From Isoetes taiwanensis (Eukaryota > Streptophyta > Lycopodiopsida > Isoetales > Isoetaceae): DNA of 64,000 nt. The notes below the pieces were generated by a model. The model searched no databases. It had not been told where the DNA came from and worked only from the letters and a program-made list of their open reading frames with translations. Positions 23,401-36,523 of the stretch are shown here, piece by piece. A program made the position numbers and the translations under genes. Every line of letters begins with the position of its first letter. The first letter of the stretch is position 1. The stretch is taken from positions 1,781,275-1,845,274 of the forward strand of contig JAJEKV010000020.1 of NCBI GenBank assembly GCA_021234155.1, written 5' to 3'.

Positions 23401-25250
23401 ATATAGGGAATCTGAGACTTGGTTGTTTTGTATATACTAAATTGACATTGCAGATGAATAAACATTTTAAAACTTTATCCCTTACGTGAATTATCATGCC
23501 TTGACATTCTTCAGATTTGGATGGACCTCTCAGCACAAATGCCCCAGCAAAGTATGAATAACATTTTAAAACTTTATCCCTTACGTGAATTGCAACAGTA
23601 AAGATAGTCTAGGTTCTCCAAGGATTTCGATCGAGCTTATATGTCCAATTGATAAATCGTGGATATTCTTTGCTTAAAGAAGCAAAACGTATCACAAATT
23701 TGTCTATTCTGCAATATATAAAACAACAAACAATTAGAGACACGAAAATTGAAGTGATAAAATTACATTCTTACTCATATTGGTGGCTACGCTTCTAACA
23801 GATGAATATACAAAACCATGATTGGTTTGCTCTTTTAAACAAAAAGGGTGAACATCTGCCATATGGTACTGCCAATGCAAATGACAACCTCAAACTCGAA
23901 ATTTGCTGGCTCCAATAGACATGTGCTATTGGTTGAACTAACGCAACATGCTAAAAACGACTTCCAAGATGCAAATAACTTCCGTGTCACCTATTCCATT
24001 AGCAAACTCAACGATGGCTATTTTTAATCTTTGTACTGATGGCCATTTTTTATATTTGTACTGCACAGGTTCACACAGTGTACTATTATGTGGGAAATTG
24101 GGCAGCACATGGCAGTACAGAAGGTACAAACCACTTGATGAAGCAACAAAGCACTTGATGAAGCAACTTTCCTTCTACATCTGATCATGATGATTCCACG
24201 TGTAGGTATAAGAGACAAAATAAAGCCTCAACAATGATCGATCCGTGGGTTATTCAGATGCATACATTAAGAAGGGAAACTTAAGGAGTCTATGAATGCC
24301 CTTACCTTAAAAGAAAATGAACATCTGGACGTTAGAATATTCATGGTCACAATCACCATTTACTGTTATTTCCCATCTTATTCCTTCCTAGATAAATCCA
24401 CTACCCAGAAATGTAATATTTGGCGTGCACTGAGCTATTAATCGTGGATGAGCCATTCGGTTGCAATGCAAGCTCTAACTTGACAATAAACTCGGTACTA
24501 TTAACATTAAGCCTTAGCATAAAACAAGATGTGTATAAGATGATCAACTGCAATCACACTAAGCGACAAGTAGAACACGACTTAGAAGAAGAAAAAAAAG
24601 CGAAAGCAAGTCCAACAACACACCATAGCAAGCATAGGTAAAAGCAAATCTACCAACACACGAGTGCGTATATGCATCTCAATGAGTTGATAATGGATGC
24701 AATAGCAAATACCTTTTTTCTTGTAGTCTCTTTGAGCTCTTTGCTATTTCCTTAGACTATCAACATAAAAGAGTATAGTGAAGAAACAATCAATAAACGA
24801 TGGATAATACTCCTTTAAAAACGAAAACAAAATCATCTTTCTTTCTAAAGATCACATGCAAGCAACTTGCGCACTATTAATCCATGTGTGTGAGCCCCTC
24901 CAAAATGACCTCATAAACATCTGGTATATGTATTCCTAACCATCTACGGCACCTGATGAAGCAGCTATCATTACATCTAACTTCGGAATCAATGAATGTA
25001 AGCTTGTCATCTTACATAATGATTCCATGTCTATTGAGTTGCGGTGCATGCCATCAATCGAGAAAAGGATGAGGTCGTTACCGGGGAAAAATCGAAGTCG
25101 CTTCTTATAGCTCCGAGAATCTACATGACATGTGCCGAATTTGCATGTAACTCCACCCTGCCAGCATCCCTATCGATCTCCCGACACATGAAGGAGATCG
25201 AACCGTCTCCTCCACGTGAACCCTAATTTGAACCCCTAATTTTTAGTTCA
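20488..25250. other. AT-rich intergenic with small direct duplications
   Basis: No gene recognised. Seen: a related but hairpin-damaged Helitron-type end at about 21654 (CTAGTTGCTGGGCATGAATACC); a ~67-bp duplication at 21398-21530 (TTACCATGCTTAGATATGGC); a ~105-bp block GGCTCCAATAGACGTGCTATTGG at 22540 repeated at 23910; a ~100-bp spaced repeat ACTTTATCCCTTACGTGAATT at 23470 and 23572; and a 22-bp duplication at 22748-22791. Confidence 0.45.
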
Positions 25251-28200
25251 GTCTCATTTTTTTTTTCCTTCATCTCATTTTTGGTTCACCTGGAAAAACT
25301 TCCGGCAACCAAAAAAACCCCAAACCATAGGAAATCAAATTAAGGGAAAAATCTAAAAAGTTTTTGGGGTGCCGGAAAAACCAAATTTAAACAATAGATA
25401 TATGCAAAGTTAAAGCAACTGCAAGCGCTTTCTTTAAGGAATGATGTATTAAGCATTGCAGTGTTCTTGGCAATCTAGAATCCTGTTTCTAAGTTAAAAC
25501 ACATTTTATAGTTTAAAGACAATTTGCTACTGCTGTAAGTTTACCTGTCATGCAGTTATAATAGCTCAAAAATCATGGTTTTGGGGCCAATATTTCAGCA
25601 TCACAATGCAACCAGTCACAAATGCATTAGCATATGATATCGATAGAAAGATATATATACACACGTGGTACATGTCACATGATAGATAGATAGATAGATA
25701 GATGCATATATACACATGGTTCATGAAACATTATCATATTTTAATATATTGACTAGTAAACGTGTCCTAGCATTGCTGCGCATGAGTTGGGGCCAAATGT
25801 ACATGCTTGTGTTTATAAATGTACGTTGTGTGAAACCTTATAGAATAGAATAAATGTCCACAAAAACAAAGCATGTTCATGAGCAGAAGCCCAAAAGCCC
25901 AAAACAAGAGTAGAGAATGGACAACCTCAAAGACTCTCTATGATAGACTGATGTGCTTCATAGACAAGATGAGAACTTCAAACAATTTCGACACAAATGC
26001 CCATACCTTTCAAAACTCGAAATAAACTAGTTTTAGCAATAGATTAATAACCTGTAAACTGCCAGAGCATTGAAATTTCTGGATTTTTGAGTGTTTTTTT
26101 TATTTTAGGTAATTTTTTGATTTGTACCTTGTTGGTGGCGCCGCTTAGAGCACTGCCATTAAAATTCCTCATCATATTTATTTATAACAGAGGCAATCTG
26201 TGGCTAGATTAGTTTCGACATCATATTTATTTATAACAGAGGCGATCTGGTAGCCAGATTAGTTTCGACATTGATTTGGAAGGTTTGCAGGCATTGGCTC
26301 CTAAAGCCTCTGCATTCAAAGAGTGAAACTCGTGACCAAATGCATCAGGAAGCAGCGTACTCTCTACCACGTGAAGGCTCAGTTTGTGAAATCCCCAGTT
26401 AGGTTGTCTTCTAGCCGCTATGTTAAAGCTCCAAGTAAATCTAGAATGGCATAAAATTTCTTCTTGAGGTCACATATAATATAAGAATCCTTTTTTGAGG
26501 TATGTATTTATGCTCTCTTTGTAAGAGAACTCAATGAAAAAAAAAGGGCATGCATAGAGCATAAGAATGTTCATTCCAGCTCTGGCTTTTATGGCATGTG
26601 TCTAGCTTATTGAATTTAGATCTGGTACAGGTTAAAAATAAAGGTTGAGCCCATGCACGCATCGGCACAACCTATTTAAAAGAACAAGGATTTTGCTCAA
26701 TCTTTAAGAATGGTTGCATTCTGCTGGTCGATTCTGGTCTTTACTAGCCGAATCTGTCTTCCTAAAAGACTGGTGAAAGCATCTACAACCAATGGCAAAC
26801 GCAGGTTGCATATTTTCAATGCAAGGTTTAGGGGGGTCTGTAGCGCAGTACAGAGATAGTGGAGCCGTTCTTGAATATGCAAGATGCATTCATATTTTAT
26901 ACTGAAGCCATGGCGCCATGAAGCCGTTCTTGAATATGCAAAATAGTGGAGCCGTTCTTGAATATTCATGGGTGGTCTAGCGCAGTACAGAGATAGTGGA
27001 TTCGTTCTTGAATAATCGTTCTAGAAAACTGAAGCCATGGCGCCATAACATCTCTGCATCTCTTAGCGGCATCCTTTAACGACATCTTAGCTCATCTCTT
27101 AGCAGCATCTCTGCTCATCTCTGTATTACGGTATTCAGAAAATAGGGGGACATCTAGAAAGAGGATTTCGTCCACTTTGATAGCTGCAAACAACCTTCTT
27201 GCTCAGACAAAGGCCTTAAGAAACTGACAAAGTGCGGAATGAGTGCCCATAATTTCTTCAGTCTCAAACTTAAGGCTTCCTTTGAACTAACAGCTCCGGG
27301 GATGCCTTAATCGGGCAATCTGACAAAATATTGTCCCAATTTGGGACCCAAAGCTGCAAAATCCGACCCCAATCCAAGCTTTTCATCACAAATCAAAGCC
27401 ACAAAAAATTCACAAAAACCCCTTTTTTCACAGATTTTACCTCCTCCTCCTTCTTAGTTGCCAGGAACGCACTGTAAGAGAAAAACTGCGAAAAATTGTG
27501 TGAAACTTGAAGATAAGAAGAAAATTCTGAGGGGAAAAAAAAGTTTTTGCTATGGGCGCATAGCATAAGGCTTTTGTCTATGCACGCATAGCACTACCTA
27601 CTAGGTAAAATTCCACCTACTCTTTTTTTAACAACCTATTAGTGTCTACCTACCAGGTAAAAATTCCACCTACTCTTTTTTTAACAACCTACTAGTTTTG
27701 TACTCGCCACATCCCACCCAATATTTTCCTACCTATATGTTTTCTTAACATATACAAGAAATTTATTGCGGCGGCCAAGGCCGCCGCGAACATTTCTCTT
27801 CATCGTCTTTAAAAATAATGTTTGCGAACATTATGAAAGTTAAATTCCATAGTTTTGGGTACTGTTGTATAGATATTTAAGTTTAAGTCGGCCTTAGTTG
27901 TAAAAATACAATGAGGGAGGGTATTAGAAATAGAGGTAAGAGTGTGAAAAATGGGGAGGCCAAATATACACTTCAAATCTTAGGAGGAAACTTAGCAAAA
28001 TAATATTTTTTAATCTGCAGCATAAACAACTTCTGTTCTTCCAATTTATGCTCGATTCTAGTCATTTGGTCTAGATCTGGCGCTACACTTCATTTTTCCT
28101 CAAAAATATTTGCCCAACACTGAAAGTTCTTGTTTCATTAATCATTTAATGCAAAGACTTAAGTATGGAGAAGAAATCATTCCCGGACGGTGTTTCTGGC

Positions 28201-28990
28201 AGTCCTGGCTTTAAAAAAAGTAGTTTTTGTCCCAATCCGGTAAATTCTCGCTTCTCGTATGTGTTTCACCTTGTTTGCAGTTGCCTTTTTTTCTATCTGA
28301 GGTAGCAGCATATTTGCCAATTGCCTCTTTTTTCTATTTGTGAATCTGCTGTTTCGAGCTACAACAAGGTCGGTTGGGGCTATGGCCATCCATCTGGAGT
28401 TCTGTAGTCTTTGTCAAAGGCTCCCATCAGACTGCCTTCCTGAGGCAGTTCATCCACGTGCATCTCCTTCTGTTGCTATTTTAAATATATCTTAATCGAT
28501 CACGCAAAAAATGTGAAAGTGGAACAAATCTAGTAGTCATTACTTGGGCATCATGGGCATACTGCCATACCAAGCACTAAAAGACCATAAAGCAAATGTG
28601 ATACCATTGGAGCAAAACTTCTTCAGTGAGTAGTTGATTCAATGTGTCTAATCTTAGGAACTTTCTGAAACTTTCTGATTTTGGGCTTACCAGGATGTTG
28701 CTATCGCCATTTGCTGCCATTCCGTGAAGCTTCATCACAGCCAAATATGGAAGCGCCATACCTGCAAAGCCTAACAGAGGATTTTCACCTGAAAGAGCCG
28801 CTCCAACTCTGTTCCATTCTATTCCTGAAGGGCTTGCTACAACGGAGATCTGCTGCGGTTTTCTGTTTTAAATCCTTCGTCCCTTCTCATCCTCCTACTT
28901 CAAACAATGCCCATGCCGATCCTCAAATGTTCTTATGACCTTGCCCACATGGTTTGCCATATGCCATGAGCTGATTCTTCAAACGGACCC
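25251..28990. other. AT-rich intergenic with patchwork repeats
   Basis: No gene recognised. Contains (GATA)n at about 25682-25702; a 52-bp tandem duplication at 26165-26270 (CATCATATTTATTTATAACA); a patchwork of GCCGTTCTTGAATATGCAA and GCGCAGTACAGAGATAGTGGA phrases at 26835-27015; and a repeated ATTCCACCTACTCTTTTTTT at 27608 and 27665. Confidence 0.45.
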
Positions 28991-29197
28991 AATGTGGCCT
29001 TCAGTCTATTAGTTTGCTTATTCCCGTATAGCAGAGAAGCGGCGCAAAGAAGGAAGGACCAGATGCTGGAATCAATTGATGGCTATCGGCCAAGGACTTT
29101 GCCTGCAATTACGATCAAAATAAGCGCCAATTCTGCACATTTTCAGCACATCAATTCAACCCCAAAACCTGTTTCCGGCATAGCCAATCAATCGAAC

Positions 29198-29971
29198 ATG
29201 GCTATAATCTGTAAGATAGTCCTGATTGCTGGTCTAATTATTGACGGGTTCTTCACAAATGTAGATCCAGTGAATATTAGCAGAAGATTTCTACCAGACT
29301 CAAATGTAAACGGTAAAAAATCAATTCATTTGGAGCTGCACAGGGCACCGCATTCTAGGCCAGATGGCATTAATCAAGTATTAAAATGGAAATGAAATGA
29401 TGCAATCTAAGATCATCTGAATCGCCCAGTAGCCAGTGCAATAGAAAGAGAAATGGGGGCTTATTACGTCCAAATGAGCTTTGGCAAGCCGGTCCAATTC
29501 TTCACTTTGATCATGGATACAGGCAACGATTTTACTTGGATTCAATGCCAGCCATGCCAGAGCTGCTATGCGCAAAGGGGGCCGATTTTTTATCCAAGCA
29601 AATCTGCTACATATCTGCGGATTGCCTGTGATGATCCAAGCTGTAAAAAAGTGACCCACCAGTGTAAAAACAGATCTTTGCCTTCTAATTCTTCCTGAGT
29701 ACCTGCTTCACCGGATTCAATCTCCGTTTCAGACCTCAATACGCCAAATTCAAACCCCATTTTGCCCATTTCATCCACGCCCAATTCAAGCCCCATTTCG
29801 CGAAATTCATCCAAGCCAATTTTTTCCAAGTGTATCTATGGCTATGGCTATCAGGATGGGTCCATCACAAGCGGATCAGTTTCGTCGGAAGTTCTAATAC
29901 TGAGAAGCTCCAGAACAGAGGCTTGCATCGTAAGAAACAGGGGACGGAATTTATTAGGTTTCAATATTTAA
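29198..29971 (+). pseudogene. Pepsin-like (A1) aspartic protease, N-terminal part with in-frame stops
   Basis: One frame runs from an ATG at 29198 (MAIICKIVLIAGLIIDGFF, a signal-peptide-like start) through HLELHRAPHSRPDG, a prodomain-like segment, to YYVQMSFGKPVQFF, IMDTGNDFTWIQCQPCQSC, PIFYPSKSATY and the flap region IYGYGYQDGSITSGSVSSE, ending TAA at 29969-29971. This is the N-lobe of plant atypical aspartic proteases; the active site reads DTGN instead of the usual DTGS. Stops interrupt the frame at 29393 (TGA), 29405 (TAA) and 29696 (TGA), and the second catalytic lobe is missing. Frame is kept throughout (no indel), so loss looks recent or the stops separate what was one exon. Confidence 0.65.
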
Positions 29972-31739
29972 TGCACACACGTGTGAAGGAGTCTTCGCTT
30001 TTCCAATATAAGGCTGAAACACAACACGTGTCGGCATGAAAATCATTTGCAACGAAATTAGATCAAACAAAATATGAAATGAAAAAAATGTAACTGCATT
30101 ACATATGAGTGATAAAGCACTCTCATTTTTTGTTTGAGGCTAATATTTCCATCACCCAAAAAAACATGAGCACGACACGTTTCCTAAAAAAATAACCAAA
30201 AATAAAAAAAAAGATATGGCCAAATTCGTGGGGATGAGGCTAGGCGACGAGGCCGGTCATGTTGTTCGAATCGGTTCGCTTTTCTTCCTTTCTGGCTAGA
30301 CTCCATAGCCATGGCGATCAAGGCTGTTTTCTTTTCTAACAGATCAAGGCTAAATATATCCTCCCAGATCTCTGAAAAATATGCAATGTATGCTATTCCG
30401 GCTCTACATGGCCGAGCTTCTCTATCTATTCTGTAAATGTTGCTTCCGGCTATGGCAATTTGTTTGCATTGAATCGTTGGTGCTCTCGCTGGTGCTCCCT
30501 CATAGTACTTCCTTCTGGCGGGCTATGGCGATGGTTTGGCTTGAGACTTTCCTCTTCTCTCTTCTTTGGATTTTTAGCGGGATGATTTGAAAGAGCCCTT
30601 TCGGCTCCATCATCTTTAACGGCTATTCGGCTCCAACAGCGATGTTACGGCTCTTGCTCCAAGCTTTGGGCCTTTGCCTTCCTCTTCCAGCGTCTCTATT
30701 TGAAGAGATTTCAAAGAGATCAGAAGACACAGTTTGGCATGGCTTTATGCGCTCCGGTTCTTTGATCCATAGCAAAGCAAGAATTTGAAAACTTTTCATA
30801 GATTCTTTGTATTGGTTTTCTTTGGCCCAAAATCCCAATTCCCTTCAATCTTTGTGCAAAAGCATTACTCTAGTTGTTTTTTTTTTTTTTTTACTAGAAG
30901 TTAGAACTCACTTACAAGTTGGATCACTTACAAGTTGGATCGAGAATAGAAGCCGGAAGTTATCGCGTTCATGGGCGGTTTCATCTATTGGGCATCCATT
31001 AGCATTCCCGAACTCCAAGGGCTTTTACAGTTCCACGGGGCTGAATCATGGGAGAATTTGTAGGCGTGACAAAGACACGGTTTGAATTGTACTTCATTGA
31101 GTATTGCATGGATGATGCAAGGAGAGCTCTATCTATCTGCATCCTCATTTGAAATATAATTTTTTCCACCACATTCTACTGAAGTTTTTCTTTGGGTATT
31201 TGCGGGGTGTAGACAAAGGCCAAATGCGAACAACATTGCAATGGGGTTTAAGGTATTTTTCTTTGGGTGTTTGCAGGCGTGGTACTTAACATTGCAATGG
31301 CTCCCACTATCTCCCCGATTGGGGTTATTTTATAAATTAGTGGAAACCCTTAGGGTTCTAATATGGAAACCCTTAAATTTCCGAAACAGGAAGGGTTTCA
31401 AAATTAGATTGATGGGTTTCCATAAAAAATATTATAATTTTAGTTCGATGTAACCCAATTGGTTAATTAATCTTGACCTTAAATTCTGAGACTTTAATTC
31501 ATGGGCTTGTTTGGAAGAGATTTTCTTTTTCGAGAATGAGCTATGGCGGGATCTTTGAAGATGCTTCTACTGAGGTAATTTTTTAGCGAGTCTTGATTTT
31601 TCTCTAGCCTTGATTTTTCTCTTACGATCATAGATCATTCTGCTTGATATGGCGGTACCTCCATCTCCATATGCCCTAATCATTTAAAAATATGACCCTG
31701 CATACTCACCATAGCCTAAATGGCTGCCTCAAGTTAATG
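29972..31739. other. Intergenic, nothing recognised
   Basis: No gene. The 31220-31450 part shares GCAATGGGGTTT(A)AGGTATTTTT and GGAAACCCTTA(GGG) phrases with 33100-33600, so both belong to one repeat family. Confidence 0.4.
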
Positions 31740-32060
31740 GTGGAAAGAAGCGGATAAAGCTCGCCTACCGGGCATGTCTACAAAGAATGTGAGAGATAGG
31801 CGTGTCTATGAAGAAGGTCCGGAACATGTCTATGAAGAGCGGAATGGGAAAAGGCTGGAATAGGTGCATCCATGAAGAATAGGCAGAGAAAATGTATGGG
31901 AAAAAAGCGAGAAATGGGAAAAAAGGCGAAATAGGTCTAATATGAAGAAAGGGCAGAGAAATATATGGAAAAGAAGTGAATAGGAAAAAAGGCGGAATAG
32001 GTTTGGCTATGAAGAAAGGACAGAGAGATGTATGCTAAAGAAAACCAAAATACTAGTAAT
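31740..32060. repeat. Purine-rich degenerate tandem repeat
   Basis: Repeating phrases GGCGGAATAGGT, TATGAAGAAAGG, CAGAGAAATATATGG and GGGAAAAAAGCG recur about every 55-65 bp for about five units, with strong strand asymmetry (A/G-rich on the plus strand). Confidence 0.5.
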
Positions 32061-33119
32061 GTCTTGTTGAAGACTCATGATATTGTTGTACACGAAGAAT
32101 ACTTGACCGGCAATGGAACACATAATTTGTATGTCTTTGGTTCTCTGACTCTGAATGAATTAAAAGCGGGATGATTCTGGTGATGTTGCTAGAAAATGAG
32201 AAGCTAGAGAAAAGCTCAAGCAATTTAGATGCTAATGATATAGGGACAAACAATGTTTGAGTTTGGCCTTGGCAATCTTGAATTTGCTATGAAGGTTGAT
32301 GATGATCTTTGTAGAGGAATGAAAGCCACGATGGGTGGAAATTGGTCCGCTTGCTGATTCTTCTTCAATAAGTAGAGATCGGTGAAGCACGCTCCAAGGT
32401 TGTTGCATCGGATCTTTGATGGTTCAATTTGAACTGAACCCGGATATGCATGGTTCTTCTTAAAAGAATGTATACTTTGGTGCAATTTGTACCATATCTT
32501 AAAAATAGAGTTTGGTTGTAAGGTTTGGTCTTTTTGAATTTTCGTTACTTTGTCATGAAAATCTTACAGTGGTTGTTCTGTCAGAGTCGGGGCATGTAGT
32601 TAACCTGTTCGATGATAGCAATATGTCGACAAATGTGCAAATAGGATCTGGTTGTAATTTTCCAAAATCACGGGTTTATAATCATGTTTTCCATCTATTT
32701 GGCTTTAAATGCAATTGTTTGTATTTGTCTTTCAAATGCCCTTTGTTACATTCTTGTTCTTGAATTCTTAAGATTTAAGATTTAGGCCTTTCCTTTTTCT
32801 TAATAAGAAGATATTGTGCCTTAATTTTTCTTGAGCATTACATAGCTTTGTATTGAGTTAAGAGCTAGCATTGTTCGATTGGCGTCTCCTCCAAAAGAAA
32901 GCTGTTTTTAGTATATAGATAGGGGTTACAACTTTATCATATTTTGAGTTCTAAAAAAAATAGAATCTAACATAGAATCTAACATTTAACAAAGACAAAA
33001 GGTTATGCAATAGAGATTATGTAGAGCATAGTGCCATGATGCAACATAATAGAGTGCAACTTCACCGCGTCGCCTTATCGAGTTTCTAGCGCATGTGGAA
33101 ACCTAACCTATTTTTCTCC
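32061..33119. other. AT-rich intergenic, nothing recognised
   Basis: Small open frames on both strands (32053-32763) show no domain. A short stutter ATAGAATCTAACATAGAATCTAACAT lies at about 32960-32985. Confidence 0.45.
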
Positions 33120-33545
33120 TCATATAGAAACCTAACTTTGTTTTCCTCCTCACAGGAAACCCTTCCTATTTTCCTCCTCTGTGGAAACCCTTCCCAATTT
33201 CCATCATGCAAGGAAATCGGGAAGGGTTTCCCTCAAAATTGAATTTTTAGTGGCGATGCGTCGATGGGCGATGCGCCTTAATGTCGAGGCGTCCGTGTGG
33301 AAAGCGTGAGCCATAAAGGCTCCGTGTGTGTAAATATTTAAAAAATAATAATTTTGTGGAAACCCTTAGGTTTTAGTGGAAACCCTTCCGGTTTCAAATT
33401 ACGGAAAACGGGAAGGGTTTCCATGGAACCTCTCCGGGTTTTATTGAAAACGGAAGGGTTTCCACTAAAACTGAAGGGTTTCCATGGAAAGCCGGAAGGG
33501 TTTCCATTAAAACCCGGAAGGGTTTCCATGGGAGGCCAACCCAAA
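33120..33545. repeat. GGAAACCCTT / AAGGGTTTCC inverted motif cluster
   Basis: At least a dozen copies of GGAAACCCTTCC or its reverse complement occur in mixed orientation, many separated by 10-25 bp, so neighbouring copies can pair as hairpins (for example 33358-33425 and 33460-33530). The core AAACCCT resembles a telomere unit but is not in head-to-tail telomere order. Confidence 0.6.
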
Positions 33546-36523
33546 TCGGGCGTACTTAGAACCATCGTTGCAATGGGGTTTTAGGTATTTTTGATGTGTA
33601 TATTTCTCTTTAAAGATTAAAGGCCTGCAACATCATTATTGCCCACATCTACATTTGCTATGATGATTCATTTGCAAGTTCTTATGTCTCAAAAGATGCG
33701 TGCATTGAGTATAGTGAGTTCATTGAGTATTCAAGTAAACTCTATTCTTACGTGCCTTATTTTCTGATTTAAGAGAGATCTTCAAGAGGTCCAGTGGCAT
33801 TTATTTTTGTTTGCAGCCAATGCTTTGGTTACCTCTTTCCCTAGAAGATAGTTTTGTCTATTATTTTCCTTCAAGATCATCAATGTGTCTACTTTGAAAT
33901 GTTTTTTTTTTATATACTACATGTTTGCTTTATTCTTTTCAAAAAATAATACGCTTATTGAGGACTTCAACTCTGGTGCAAGAGTTCATGTTCTTTGTAT
34001 GTGCAACTGAAGTGCGACCTATGTCCGTTGTGATGTCAGATTATTGAAAACATTGCATGTCCTTATTCCTTTTACTACACCTTAGCAGAATATTGGTTGG
34101 CAGTAAGGAACATTGGTTGGCAGACTTACGATTGCTGCGGAGTTTATTTTAAGCTTCATGATTTTTGAATGAGGGCTATGAATTTTGTTAGTGTCAACAA
34201 AGCTGGCCCCAGTTTGGCACAAACATTTTATGCTTCTATGATGATAAAAAAAAAGGTAGTTCTCACCCCATCGTTGCCTAACTGAGTGGAAAACTCATTT
34301 CTTATGTCTGGATTAAGTTTCTTTTTACCATATATTGTGTGCTCTCTATAGGTGTGATACACTCACTTTGGCATTTGACATGGGTCTCATTTAACTAATC
34401 TGTGCAAACTGCTATCATGCTCAAAATTATAACCTGATTGAAAATTTTAGAAGGGCATTCATCTCCTGCGAACCTCATGATGGGGATTGTGTTTTTTTTC
34501 TTTTGGCTATGGGGCAGGGAATTGAGAATGTTTAATTAATTGAGGAAAAAATTCTTTCTAAGATTTGATTTAAATGTGTAAATGAGGAGAATAGACAATA
34601 TTTTAGAGAGATATGGAGTAGATGTATTGTCGTGCTATCAAGCATCAACCACAATTATTTTTATGTTGCTTACAAAAAATATGATTTCTAATAATATGCT
34701 AAATTCTGGGCATGAATTTCACTTGCTGAGGTAAAAGGCATGATAGAGTAAAAGCTCACCAATCTGCCAAGAATATTTGAATAGGTCGAAATAAAAGCAT
34801 GATGCTAACTTATAAGTCTGCATGATTCTGCAAAATATGAAATCCAAGATTTTAGGAGTTAGAATTATTAACAATATGCTCATAGCATGTATCATCTTAC
34901 TTATGTGGGATGTTCTTGCCCCATTTAATTTGAATTAGCCATCTTCGTAAGAGTATGTTATTTGTTAGACTTCAATAGACAAAATGTTGTGAGCAATGCC
35001 TGTATACAAATTTCCATGAAAACGGTCAAGCATCCAGAATGATATTTTGCAGTTTGAATGCATAGTGCAAATAATGTTTTTTTTTAATGAAGTTATAGAA
35101 CGAACATTTAGGTTTTTCTATGCTTTCCTATTACAGTTTGAATTGAAAAATTTCATATTAAAGAGGAATATTCGTGCCAATCAAACGTCCAGAATGACAC
35201 TTACAAAGTACCTTTGCCAATGCAGTTTGAGGGCGTAGTGCAAATAATGCAGTTTTTTTATGAAGTCATGGAACAAACATTTAGGTATTTTCGACTACAT
35301 CTTTTTCTGTTAGAGTCTGAATTGAGAAATTTCACTTTAAAATGCCCTCCATAATAGTTGGGTTTAGAACTGATACCAAGTTTAGAACTCCTAACCTAGT
35401 CATTCGATGCCACATCCTTTTAATTTTGGTTCCAACTTGCCTACATACATTTCAATTATCTTTTTTTTGCATTTATGGCTTGAAAAGATCCTAGCATAGT
35501 CGGCAACATTTGCCCTAGCTATATCCCTTTTTTTTCTCAACATTGGTTATGTGCACAAAGCTTGGCTATGTTCTTTTCCACCTTGTAGGTTTTGCACGCT
35601 GAGCTTGACAATATAGGCAATAACATGACAACCTTTTTCTCTTCTAGTTGGCTCTATGTGCATAGCTCAACAACATTTCCTCCTCAACCATAGCTAGCGA
35701 CTTTTTTTCCCATGTCTTTGGTTGTGTTATGACTAATTTGTTTGTGGTTGTTGTTTCTTATTTGCTCACACATTCCACAGACATCTCATAAAGTATTATT
35801 CTAGAATGGTGCTCGCATGAAAATGACAAAAACCTCCCGATATAGATAGGCTTCTCATTCACCTCAGCAGATTTTCTACAATGGTGGGTAGTGGGTAGCC
35901 GCATACATGCGAACTACCCACAAAGAAAAATAAAAAGAATGTCCAATTATACAACTTGGACCCCATGAAATACAATGCTAATAGATGTTTGGTTTGTGTA
36001 CACTGGAGAGCTTATCAGGGATTAAAAAAGCCCACTTTGGTTCGGGTTTTCAAGGAAAAACCTAGTGATAAGCCTTGACAGGGGCTTGACACAAGCGTAA
36101 AGGTGAAAATTCACTCCCAAAACCCACGAATGGAGAAGTCGGCTGCGCCGCCACTTACCAACTTTGCACGCACATCACCAACACTAAAACAAATGTGACA
36201 AAACAAACCTCCCAAAGTGGAGGGCTGATCCGCAGCGTGCCCATAGCGACAACAAAACAAAACCCTTCAAATAGAGGGGCAGGTCCGCATGCCGGGCGAC
36301 AAATACATTAAACAATTAAGGGGGAGGTGGGTTTCAAAGAATAGAGAATAAGGTATTCTTTGAGAGAAGAGGAAGCGCCGATGAGACATTGATGAAGAAC
36401 CTGCGCCTAATATAGCGATCTCCCAACCCGGAGAAGGCATGCACCGCATGCGGGCATATAAGACATGCATGCTTTCGCCCCCTCTAGAATTTCGATCCGA
36501 GGGCTCCGGATCGATGGGATAAC
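33546..36523. other. AT-rich intergenic, nothing recognised
   Basis: Long T- and A-rich stretch. A diverged ~185-bp direct duplication lies at about 35045-35160 versus 35220-35345 (GCAGTTTGA, GAACAAACATTTAGG, TTGA[AG]AAATTTCA). No gene or transposon end was recognised, including no 5' LTR for the Copia element that follows. Confidence 0.45.

Noticed and set aside
33120-33545. Interstitial telomere repeat
   Set aside because: The AAACCCT core is not head-to-tail and alternates in orientation.
35045-35238. 63-codon plus open frame
   Set aside because: AT-rich, no homology, lies in a diverged duplication that does not keep the frame.
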